This document shows, piece after piece, positions 32,814 through 44,024 of a DNA stretch of 64,000 nucleotides. Source of the DNA: Terana coerulea (Eukaryota; Basidiomycota; Agaricomycetes; Polyporales; Phanerochaetaceae). The stretch lies in assembly GCA_024811115.1 (NCBI GenBank), contig JAKOGH010000690.1, forward strand, positions 62,001 to 126,000. The letters are read 5' to 3'. Positions within the stretch are counted from its first letter, which is position 1, and the number at the start of each line of letters is the position of its first letter. The notes beneath the pieces are model-generated. The model was given only the letters and a program-made list of their open reading frames with translations. It had not been told where the DNA came from and made no database searches. The position numbers and the translations under genes were made by a program.

Positions 32814-35497
32814 CTATATAGCCCGTGAGTGCAGCTCCCAAAGCGCACAATGTAGCGAATGACTTACTCGGTTGACCAGCGATGTAAGTATGTGAGCAAT
32901 ACTTGTTCCCTCGCATGCGTCCGACTCTCGGGCAGTACGATACCCCACCGTGCGTTTATGCTTGAAGGAGATACCAGGCGTCGGGTCGTCCTAGAGCCCA
33001 GGAACGATTAGCAATACGCACCGTCATCGCCAGCAGAGCAGCGTTCAAGTACTCACGCAATTATTCTCGGCACGTCCCGCTCTCTGATCACAAACGGTCG
33101 ACGCCCTACAGCTTGCATCGCATGCACCAACGTCTACACCTCGGCTGAGGAACGTGTTGTAGATGTCAAATGCCGATGCATTGTTAGCAAAGACTTTGGT
33201 GAGGTTGTGCCAGAATGCTGGATTGAGCGGGGCAGAGGGAGGAAGGGCGGCGAAACGAGAGGGCCGTATGTTTCGCGTGCGCTGTAATACAACTCCCACT
33301 GTGGTGCGGAGGACTGGAAACCAGGAGCGGTGGTGTTTGCTATTGAGGTGGGTTCAGCTTGAGATGCTGATCAACAACTAGTGCAAAGACTGCGCACTGA
33401 TGTAAACTTTCGCATCCATTACTTCGAACGTATCCGGGTCGATATCATACAACTTGAACGCAGGATTTCCGCCTCAGTGCAGGGTATTGTCAGCTACCAA
33501 ATATAGCGATGCACCGTGTCACGTACTGGTAGGTGTCAATGCAGGCCCTATGAGCATCATACTGGTAGCAGTTGCCGCAGTCTGGTTTGCATAATCCGAA
33601 TATGCAATCTCAAATTGGTCCTACGTTGCTTATCAGCACAACGCAATTTCTAAGTACATCTGCCTCGCACCTTATGACTATGTCCGAAGAACTGGGCAGC
33701 GATTGTATTCCTGTACCGCTGAACAATCTGGTCGTAGTAATTCGACTGGTGGTCATGGAGCACTAAGTCCACCGCTGTTTTCAAGCATCATGAATAAGAG
33801 CGTACTTGATCATTTAGAGCATCTTCCTTGCCCATAGGCATGTGCCCGATGATGAACGCGCGTTGTCCCGGCGTCTTCTGCAGCCTGGAGCTGTTGGATA
33901 AGGAAGGCCATAATGCCATTCGGATCGGACCTATGCCGATTATTTGTCAATAAATAAACATGCAGAGAAAATGAATATATGGTGGACGCACTGCTGCGTG
34001 TCGCTGTCGTAAAGCCAGAAACTGGACAAAAACATATCAGATTAATGCTTTCGGGCACCTGCACAAAGCGCGCTTACTTCTGCTTGTACCAGTATTGGGT
34101 GTTCAGCGAGATAATACTGAAGAAACAATAAAATCTTGTGAGCGAGCCATACTGCAGGGCATAGGAAAGGGCATGCCGTAGGTTCATCCCAGGAGCAACG
34201 GCGGAGTAGCTCCCAGAGGTATGATCTTCCTGGGATGCAGCCGTGCTACCTATCCATTGCTATAGTGATATAACTGGGTGAGACCTTATGTTAACCAATA
34301 TGAAAAACGCATACAGTCCACCCTGCAGCCTGAGTATCAAACACCCACTGCGAGTCGATCGTCGTGGTCGTCGTGTTGCGCGGGAACGAGTTTACCGGAG
34401 CAGAGTCGTGGTTACCTGTAGGTGATAAAGTGAGCGGTTTTGATTGAGTGCATACCAAACGATGCGCTCTCACCGATGGCGGGGAACACGGGTGCGCCGA
34501 GCTTTGCAGCCATCTGATCATTGAATGCCTGAAGATCATTGGTAACCTCTCTGCGTACGAGAGAGACACCATAATTAGTATCCAATCTTCACAAACCCGA
34601 CATGCTACGTGGCCTCACGTTTGTTTTACCAGCCATACTGCGCCTGAGCCAAGTGTTTTTGTTAGCAATTGAGCGCGGAGACTGCGCGGGAATGACATAC
34701 CTTCTACAACATCTCCGGTAAACAGCGAGAACTTTGCGCTTGCGCCGAACTGCTGGGCGGCCTCGAGCATCGAGTCCGCGAGCGGGACGGGGGAGTCGCA
34801 GTTCGAGTTGCCGTTCGGACCTGCTGGCTCGGTCGGTGTACCGGCCTGGTCCGCGAAGTTTCTGCAGCAAATCGGCTTTGTACAGTTCGACTCCGAACCG
34901 ACCTAGAGCAACGGTAAGTTTCTTTACAGCATTGAGAATCTAGTAGAATGCAACGCTCACAGTATAAAACCGGTCGATGTGTACGTCGCTGAAATGGATC
35001 ACTTGGAAGGGTGCCTTGCCCGTAGACTTGAACACCTTTGGCTGCGCGGGCGCCGCCTTTGGGAACGGGACAGTGAGCTGATTCACCGTCGGTGGCTCGC
35101 ACAGCCCAAAGACCGCATCGCAGAACTTGGTTGCGGTTTGGCCGGTCGCAGAGATCTGGCGGAGAGAATGCGCGAGAATGGGACCCTGTTCGCCGATTGC
35201 GCCTTGGCATACATCCGCGTCTTCGAGCTACAGATGCACAGAAACACAGAATAAGTTTGGAAGCCAGTGCACAAAATAATGACTCACCTTGAGATCGTTG
35301 CAAATGGCGACAATGGTGTTTACGAACGCATCGTTCCCGAGGTGTGCGAGGGTCTGTAGTGGAAGGAGCAGCGCGTGGCACGAGGTGCAGTCCACGGCAT
35401 TTTCGATGGCTTGCTCGATGTCGTTGAGCAGATCGGCAGAGGCACCGCCCAAGAGTGCCAGGGCTGGCAAGGCGGCGAAGACTCCTCTGAGGAACAT
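32814..35497 (-). pseudogene. Acid sphingomyelinase-like copy B, hybrid with junction frameshift
   Basis: Starts MFLRGVFAALPALALLGG and keeps the saposin segment (DCTSCHALLLPLQTLAH), HFSDVHIDRFY, LFTGDVVE and GNHDSAPVNSFP, all nearly identical to copy A. From about 33880 leftwards the sequence switches to match copy C: FFGHSHK, the C-terminal exons and the tail beginning VNRVSHSLHCALWELH. At the switch (33861-33872) the codons for EDAGQRAFIIGHMP gain one base, so the frame reads EDAGTTRVHHRAH instead and loses the metal-binding GHM motif. Unless rescued, the product is truncated before the second half of the active site. Hence called a pseudogene, although all other exons look sound. Confidence 0.75.
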
Positions 35498-36172
35498 CGC
35501 TCACAAATGGCCGATGCTGTCAAGGTGTTCGTTAGCGACGTAACGACCGTACAGATGTAATACGTACCTGCAACCTATATGTATCCATCTTGACAACATG
35601 GAGATGAGTGCAGCCCCCCGCCGGCAGCAGAGAATTATGTCACCCGCGTAACATGAACGCCACGTTCCTGCATCTGGTTACACAACACCAGGCCCTGCCA
35701 TCTCGGGAGAGGTTTGCCCTGCCATCGTAGGACGTCTATACCCACGATATCGCGCACGGCGCATGCGGACGATGGGAACGAGGGACAAATCGAGCTGGAG
35801 TCGTTCTTCATATAACGACGGTGCATGCTGCAGTGATGAACGTGCTTAGGAGTGTGGAATCGAGGATGGGCGGTCTTGAGCTGGACCATTTGCGGCACCC
35901 TGCAGCAATGGAGTACTAGAATAATGTGCACAGTCCAATCGTATGTCATGCTTATGTCTTCAGCCGAAGTATTCAAGCCGTATTCAAGCCTGAGCCCCCA
36001 TGCCACCCGCAGAAGATATGTAGCTCAGGCTTGCAGCTGGCGAGAAATCATGCAGAGCGAGTGATGGGCAACTTGTAATCGCTATTGTGATAACTGTACC
36101 TCAGTCTGCAATGACGCTCTTTGATACCTGCCCGCTCCTTCTGACCCGTTCAAACCCATCTCCCAACCCATC
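35498..36172. repeat. Duplicated intergenic region (right copy)
   Basis: Upstream region of copy B, homologous to 32113-32813 along its length. Together with the flanking gene halves it marks the tandem duplication unit of about 3.35 kb. Confidence 0.6.
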
Positions 36173-38853
36173 CTATATAACCCGTATATGTAACTCCCAC
36201 GGCGCACAAGGCAGCGAATGACTTACTTGATTGACCAGCGACGTAAGTATGTGAGCAATACTTGTTCCCTCGCATGCATCCGACTCGCGGGTAGTACGGT
36301 GGCCCATCGTGCGTTTATGCTTGAAGGAGATACCAGGCGTAGGGTCGTCCTAGAGTCCAGGAACGATCAGCACCACATAATGTCACCACCGGCAGAGCAA
36401 CGTTCAAACGCTCACACAATTATTCTCGGCACGTCCCGCTCTCTGATCACAAACGGTCGATGCCCTGCAGCTTGCATCGCATGCACCAACGTCTACACCC
36501 CGGCTAAGGAACGTGTTGTAGATGTCAAATGCCGATGCATTGTTAGCAAAGACTTCGGTGAGGTTGTGCCAGAATGCTGGGTTGAGCGGGGCAGAGGGAG
36601 GAAGAGACGGCGAAACGAGAGGGCCGTATGTTTCGCGTGCGCTGTAGTAGAACTTCCACTGTGGCGAGGAGGACTGGAACCCGGGAGCGGTGGTGTTTGC
36701 TATTGAGTTGAGTTCAGCTTGAGATAGTGGTAGCCTGTAAAGAATACGTACTGATGTACACTTTTGCGTCCATTACTTCAAATGTGTCTGGGTCTATGTC
36801 ATACAATTTGAACGCAGGATTTCCGCCTTGGTGCACGGTATTGTCAGCTTACCGAATATTACGATGCGCTATGATACGCACTGGTAGGTGTTAACGCAGG
36901 TCCTATGAGCATGACGCTGGTAGCAGTTGCTGCTGTCTGGTTTGTGTAATCCGAATACGCAATCTCAAATTGGTCCTGTGCTGGTCATCAGCGTCGTAAC
37001 ACAATCTCTAGGTGCATTTGCCACGCACCTTATGGCTATGTCCGAAGAACTGGGCAGTGATTGTGTTCTTGTACCGCTGAACAATCTGGTCGTAGTAGTT
37101 CGACTAGCGGTCATTGCACGCTAAGTCCACCTCTGGTTTCGAGCACCATAAGCCGAGTGCGTACCTGGTCATTTAGAGCATCTTCTTTGCCCATTGGCAT
37201 GTGCCCGATGATAAAGGCGCGCTGCCCGGCGTCTTCTGCCGCTTGAAGTTCTCGTATCATGAAAGCGAGTACACCGTTCGGATCTGGCCTCGACGAGAGG
37301 ACAAGTGGTAAGGATCGGTGTAGAAGAAGAATAGAAAATCAATAGTGTGCAACGTACTGTTGAATATCGCTGTCATATAACCAAAAGCTAACCAGAATAT
37401 GAGTTTTTGAGCCGCTTGACACTCCGCTGCACACTTACTTCTGTTTGTACCAGTACTGCGTGTTAATAGAGATGATCCTGCACAAAATTCAATCTCATGA
37501 AGCGAAACTTCGATCACTTTTATGCGTCATTCTTCATACCTGAGGTTCATCCCCGGCACCACGGCGGCATAGCTCCCGGACGTACGGTCCTCTTGGGTTG
37601 CGCCTTCACGGCCGATCCATCGCTATCATGAATATTAGTATTAAATCACATGTGTACATGCCATTAAATTCAGAGGCACATACTGCCCATCCGGCGGCCT
37701 GAGTATCGAACACCCACTGAGAGTCGCTCGAGGTAACGGTGGTATCGCGCGGGAATGCATTCACCGGAGCGGTGTCGTGGTTACCTGTACGTGAAGCTCG
37801 TTAGTCGGTGAGTGAGTGGATATTACATGGTGTCTCACCAATAGCAGGATAGACAGGTGCGCGGAGCTTGGCAGCCATTTGTTCGTTGAAAGCTCGCAGG
37901 TCATTCGTAGCTTCTCTAAAAAATAACACGTCTTTAGAGCCAGAACCTCAGACTCAGCATGGTGGAGATCTTACGCTCTATCGACGAGCCAGTCGGCATC
38001 TATCACCATATACTTTTTCAGTAACGCCAGAACATAAAGACATATGGTTACCGACGTTCGACCACATCCCCCGTGAACAGCGAGAATTTCGCCGACGCGC
38101 CGAACTTCTCCACAGCTTCAAGCATCGAATCCGCCAGCGACACAGGAGAGTCGCATTTTGAGTTACCATTCGGTCCAGCGGGCTCAGTTGGAGTCATCCC
38201 AGCCTGATCGGCGAAATTTCTGCAGCAGATGTTCTTGGTGCAGTTAGCCTCAGAGCCAATCTTCAAGCGCGAATGTGAGACATGGTCAGAATGACGTGCA
38301 TGCTTCGCGCACCGTATAAAACCGATCAATATGTGTATCGCTAAAATGCACGACCTGGAACGGCGGCCTGCCTCTCGACTTGAATACCTTCGGATTCTTC
38401 GGTGCCGCCTTCGGAAAAGTTATGTTGAGCTCATTCACAGGCGGCGGCTCGCATAGCCCAAACACCGCGTCGCAGAATTTCGTTGCCGTCTGGCCCGTCG
38501 GAGAGATCTGGCGGAGGTCGTGCGCGAGAATCGGGCCTTGCTTGCTAACGTCTCCCAGGCAAACATCTGGGTCTTCGAGCTGCTCGTTCACGGAACGGTA
38601 CAGTCAGCTGACCGGCGACGATATAATCAAGGTAAGGACGTACTGCAAGGTTGTCGCAGATAGTGACGAAGGTATTTACGAACGCGGCGTCCCCAAGGTG
38701 TGCCAGCTGTTTCACCGGAACGAGTAGGGAGTGACACGAGTCACAGTCCGTCGCATTCTCGAGTGCGGCTTGGATCTCGTTGAGGAGGTCAGCACATACT
38801 CCGCTCAAGAATACCAAGAGCAGCGAGGTCGCGAGCGCAACGAAAGACCGCAT
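36173..38853 (-). CDS. Acid sphingomyelinase-like phosphodiesterase, copy C
   Basis: Starts MRSFVALATSLLLVFLSG, a signal peptide, then DLLNEIQAALENATDCDSC of the saposin domain. The catalytic order is the same as in copy A: HFSDTHIDRFY, CCRNFADQAG, LFTGDVVERR, a GN(H)D-type exon near 37780, GHMPMGKEDALN near 37195, and FFGHSHK near 37040. The tail ends VNQVSHSLPCAPWELHIRVI at 36173. It appears intact across its short introns. It is the parent of the 3' half of copy B and the most diverged of the three in the 5' half. Secreted enzyme, sphingolipid breakdown inferred. Confidence 0.8.
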
Positions 38854-39323
38854 ACTCGGCGTAGAATCTGTGTGGCTTGAGGAGCCCGATGATAGGCAAC
38901 GAAGATAACGCGTTTTGTGGAGACGGTGTACATGCCATCCGCCTCTATATGGCGTACAGTAAACTGCAAGGTCGGGCCGCCATTAGAGCAGGGGGGCGCA
39001 ATGTGATCATCTTGTCTCGATGGCCAGGACACCGTGGGTGACACGCTCCCACGACAAGGAGTCGGTCGCGGGAAAGGTGGCTGAAGTAAGGGAAATTCTG
39101 GGCGAGAACGTGGAGATGAATCTTCGTCGAACGTGCTTGCATTGAGATAACTCGAAACGTACAAAAATCGACAGCCTATCATATGGGTTCTCGTCCTACA
39201 AATCAAATCGTGTAAGCACAACATTGGAAAAGAAAGCCAACAAGAATTTGTTCAAAAACGGAGAGAAAGCTTTGACACCGAATCGCAGCCCATAGACATC
39301 GCAAAGTGCGTGAAACGTTAAAA
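38854..39323. other. Promoter side of sphingomyelinase copy C
   Basis: About 470 bases between the start of copy C and the 3' end of the Ser-rich gene. It bears no resemblance to the intergenic regions of copies A and B, so the duplication did not include it. Confidence 0.4.
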
Positions 39324-42300
39324 TCAAACCTGGCTGTGTCTCCTTGATCTCCTACTATCTGACGCACCGCCTGCGAACCCGAGGACGCTATCGCCTCCCC
39401 TCCTCATGATGTCCATGAACTTCTTCTGGATGTCCTTGTCCTCAGCAGGGCTTGACACAAAGCTTGCGCGCCGCTGCCTGGGCATCGCTTTCTCATTACC
39501 GAGGATAAGAGCACCTCTGTTTGACGTGGAGCTTGCATTGTGGCTGGCACTTGCGCCGTTCGAGAAGGAGGGCCGACCGGTAGGCAGCGCGACAGACGCA
39601 GCACGCTGTCTGACCTTGGCAGAGGATTGCATGAAGCTCGGAGTGTGGAGGGCAGGCGTAGGAGGGCAAGACGATTGGCCGGGAGTGGAGGGGGCAAGTA
39701 CTGCCAGAGAAATGAAGCTGGGGACCCTACGACGCCCTGGGGCGACGACGCTTTCAATAGCAGATTCGACCAAGGGACGTGGAGCACGACGCTTAGGCAC
39801 TGGAATCACAGCCGGCTCATGAACGCCACTCTCCGCAGATGCTTCATTCTTCGTCTACATATAAAGAATGAGCACGTACGCATGCATACATGACTGAGCA
39901 CTTACGATCTGTACGATGACGTGAATATTCTCGCTTTCCACTAAAAGACTTTGTGGGATCATTTCGCCAAGATCTATTTCCTTCACCCTTGAGCGTGTCT
40001 CTCCGCCGTCCTGATTCGTAGACAGGTCATTCTGAACCCGAAGAACGAGGCTGGCTTGACTAGTACGGGTACGAACGGTCTTCACCTTTCCGTCCATATA
40101 TATCGAAGCGAGGGCGTCGTCTCCACTCTGCAAAGACTTCTCGGGCGGCGCGACGGTCACGGTGATCATCTTCTCGTCTTGCGAAGCACTTTGGGAGGCC
40201 AGAGACCCCGCGGCTGAGACAAGAGTCGCATTCAGGACATAATTAGAATCCAGAGGCACAGAGGACGTCCCCAGCACATCCATAGCAGGCACTTTTGGAT
40301 CTTCAGGCACGGACGTCGCCTCTGCCGTCGTGCTGGTGTCGGAGGATTCCAAACAAGGCTCTGCCGCGGGTAGAGCCGGTGCATTTGCGTCTGGACGTGT
40401 TGGAGCCGCAATGTCATCTTCACTTTCCGTAGTCTTCTCAGGTGGCGCGTCGATCGCAGTAATAAGCTTCTCGTTCGGTAGCTCATCTTCGGTGGCGGAA
40501 TGTCCGGCGGCAGAGGCAATCGTACTTGAAACATGGCCGGAATCCAGGGGCTCAAGAGACATTTCTAGTAAGTCCACAGTAGGCGCTTCCGGATCTTGGG
40601 GAATGGGTGTCGTCTCTGCCGTGTTGTCGAATTTAGAAGTTTCGGCCCAACGCACTGCAGTAGGTGAAGCAATCGCAATATCGTCCAGAGATATCGAGGC
40701 CGGAATATCGTCTTCGCTTTGCACGGTCTTCTCTGGTGGCGGAGCCGTCGCAGTATTCAGCCTCTCATCCCGTGAAACATCTTGCGAGGCAGAAGGCTCG
40801 GCGGTAGAGACAGGAGTCGCATCCAGCACATGACCAGAATCCAAAGGCGAAGAAAGCGACCCAAGTACATCCTCAGTAGGCACCTTGGGATCTTGAGATG
40901 TGCATGTCGTATCGAGCGTCTTGCTGGAGCAAGAGGACTCGGCGGGAGACTCTACCACAGGTGAAGCTGTCGTTATCGCCGACAAGGTGTCAGAATCCAT
41001 CGACACAGGTGCGGAATCTATGGCCATTGTGCCCACCGTCTCACCGGAAATGAAAGCATCCACGGAAGGCTCTGCAGCTGAGGCAGTTGATGTCGCCAAA
41101 GAAGTTTCAGGATTTTCCAAGGTGGGTACGGAATCCAGTGTGGCAGTAAGAGATGTTGGCAAAGGTTCTGAGAACAATGTTTCACTGGGTGGGCGCGGAG
41201 ACTTGGACACTATGATGCCAGGTATCGTGGGCGGCTCAGACACGATCGAGGGACGTCTTGGCCTGCCAGCACGGCTAACTTTTCCTTTTTTCTTGACGAG
41301 GTCGTGAAGCGCTTCCGCAGTCAGGATAGGTGTTGTCAGAACTTCTGCATTCGCGTGATCCTCGCGGACGTCCCCAGGGGTAGCAGATATCGCTGACGTG
41401 CAGGTCGCCGTCACCGGAGAAATAATCGTCGTTGTCGCCGAGGAGGTCCCAGGCTCACCAGAAACAGTTGCAGAATCCAATGTTGCATCGGAGGATAGCT
41501 TGGCCGCTGGGACTGATGGCTGGACGATGGGCGTCGGAGATCTGAGCGCCATAGCAGCAAGTATCGCAGGCGGCTCAGAAACGGTTGAGGAACGCCTTGA
41601 TCTGCTCGTGCGACCTAGCCTTTTCGTCTTCGCCGTTGCGGTGTGGCCAACCGCTGCCGGGATGGACGCATACATCGAGGCGACCGCTAAGTTCATCGCG
41701 TCTTCGGAGACGCCAGTGGAAGAAGCAGGCGCAGCCGGTTCAGTGACTGCCAGCACTTCAGAGCCTTCAGAGGCGACAGATATAAGCCTAGACACATCAT
41801 CGGTGGAGCTAGGCTCAGGGCTAGAAATCGCTACAGGCGAAACTTGAAGATTTACACACCCCGCGCGGACCAGTGCAGATGCAGATGTCGTCGGTGCCAA
41901 GTCAAGGGCCAGATGTGACTCCAAGTCAGAACGATGTGGTGTAACACTGATGACAGCTTGCGGACGAGTCCTAGGAACAAAGACGCGACCCGGTGTAGAC
42001 GAAGTGATGGCGAACGACTGTCGCCTCGGTCTCCTTTGGTTTGTCCTTCCATCGATTTGATTAACGGAAAACTCTGATGAAAGAGAGCTTGGTGTCGTGG
42101 ACGTTGGCAGTGACGCGGCCTTAACGGTTCGTGCCTCAAGTGAGACACTGCCAGAATTTTCCGCGCAGGACTCCGTGTCAGAAACAATAGAGCTGGGCGA
42201 GCTTTTCAAGGACTTGACTTCTACAGAATCTTCGTCGAGGGCAAAAGAGCTGGGGCTTTCCGAAGAAGGAAGGGGTGAGACAGACTCATTCAGTTTCGCA

Positions 42301-43152
42301 AGAGAGACCACTATGGTAGCCACACCGACTCCGGAGCCAGAAGCAGCGGACGAGCCCAAGACCGGAGCTAGGCGGTCGGCGGATGTCCCTGGAACGTCGA
42401 ACAAGAGGGGTACAATATCGGATAGGTGGCCAGAAGGAGCGGGAGAAATAACAGTTTCAGAATGGGAATGTGTCTTCGGATTTTCAGAGGTAACACAGGT
42501 GTTGGTGGGCGTCTCTGTGGAAGTCTTGAGAGGTTGTGCAGAGTGGTCGCTTGATGATCCAGAGAGGTCGCCAAAAGGGTTTGTGGAAGAGGATAGAGAC
42601 CGTGGTTTGGGCGTTTCCAAGTGTCCGAAAGACGGCCGTGTAGGAGCTGAGCGAAGCTTGAAGGTCTTCGGAGCATCGGCCTGGTTGGGATCGTCAAGGA
42701 AGCGAGCATCCTCCGACGTGCTTGCAGCAACTTTGGACGGCGTATACTGACGTGTCATGACATGAGAATGAGCCCGCTATATGCGCCTTAAAACTTACCA
42801 AAGGGACAAAAGGGCGCGCTGCGACAGTTCCGCTTTGAGTCCTTGTGACTGGCTTGCCCGCATCCTTAGTCTCGGGGGCCCAGAGAACTAAGAGCCATAA
42901 GGAGATGAACTATAAAACGGACTAGAGAATTAGGAATGTCCTCGACGACATTGGCTCTGCACTCACCGACGCCGCGAACCAAGTCAAGAGACCGACACCC
43001 GCTCGTTGCAGGACATACGGATCAAGAAGGGCTGAACTCGCCGCAAAGTTCGGGACTTTTGAGCTGGCTTGAAGTATGTTGTCTCGCACTTCACGCAGCT
43101 TGGTTGCTTGCAGTCTTTCCGACACCGTCGAAACCAGTTGCTCAAAAGGCAT
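39324..43152 (-). CDS. Large Ser/Thr-rich protein of unknown function
   Basis: Exon 1 starts MPFEQLVSTVSERLQATK (43152) and reads to GLLTWFAAS. A second small exon gives RPFVPL, a third of about 950 codons begins RQYTPSKVAASTSEDA and runs to ENIHVIVQI, and a last exon (39324 to about 39858) begins TKNEASAESG and ends RRSRRHSQV. The long exon is disordered, rich in Ser, Thr, Ala, Pro and Val, with degenerate internal repeats of the type PEDPKVPAMDVLG and PPEKTTESEDDI, each repeated three to four times. Basic SRRSS-type patches recur (LGRTSRSRRSS, KVSRAGRPRRPS, QRRPRRQS), each before S-VSEPP or similar. No enzyme domain is recognised. The N- and C-termini are the least repetitive parts and probably the conserved ones. 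Confidence 0.7.
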
Positions 43153-44024
43153 GACTTGGTGGCACGTATTGAATATCAAGGGAGGATTTGTGTAAGGTCA
43201 AAGGAAGATGTTGTTGAAAGGTTTGGGAATGATACAGAGATGTGTCGCTGAAGGAATTTGTCGCTATCGCAGGGAGTGGAGGAATGAACGAAGTCGAACG
43301 CTTCGCGCCTCGTCACGTTTCGACCTGAGTCACCTTCCATAACATCTGTGACAGTAACGCGATTCTGTGACAGGCAGATCTCGTCCTCGCGCTCGAGCAC
43401 TTTGGAGTCTTTACAAAGCTCGAAATATTTACGACAACCATGAAGAGGCTTGGCTGACGAGAGGAATGTATTATGTGTTCTGTTACAAGCCCACGGACAT
43501 TCTGGCGCAAAGAGCCAGTAGCTCAGTTCTCCAGCTCCTCCATTCTTTCACCGAAGTGTAACGGTTCGACCGTTACACGGCCATTCTAGCACACACACGG
43601 ACACTTTAGCACACTCACGGGCACTCTAGATACATACACGGGCACTCGTATATACTCAACGGACACTCCACGGTCTCTGTAGCACGGTCCGGCGTTTCGG
43701 ACATTCTGGTTGCTTACGATTTCCTTATCCGGCTCCGTTCCTTCCCCATTCGTCTCGGCGCTCTGTATTTCCAACCAGGCACTCGCGTCCTCCTTTTATC
43801 CCTCTCGCGTTCTCGTTTCTCCCTATCGATTCGTCTCTATGTACCTGACACTAGCTTACTGGCGTTGTCTTATAGTCTACGGCCTCCCGTCCTGTACCCT
43901 CGTCGAATCAACGCCAGTGTCTGGCACCCCTCACTCGGAATTCTCCCCGCTCGCTCTCGTCCTCGCCGTCTTCGACGTCCGCCTGTCCTCTGGAAGGTTT
44001 CGCCCTCGTCCCTCGGCGTGCCCT
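43153..44024. other. Gene-poor interval with degenerate repeats
   Basis: About 870 bases. The left part holds the promoter of the Ser-rich gene. It contains a short imperfect tandem repeat at 43581-43665. The open frame 43710-44141 is C/T-rich and shows no family resemblance. Confidence 0.35.
43581..43665. repeat. Degenerate 20-21-bp tandem repeat, about four units
   Basis: Successive units end in ACGG and contain ACTCTAG/ACTTTAG followed by CACACNCACGG: for example ACACTTTAGCACACTCACGG. The spacing is 20-21 bases and the identity between units is moderate. Preceded by the small palindrome AACGGTTCGACCGTT. Confidence 0.5.
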
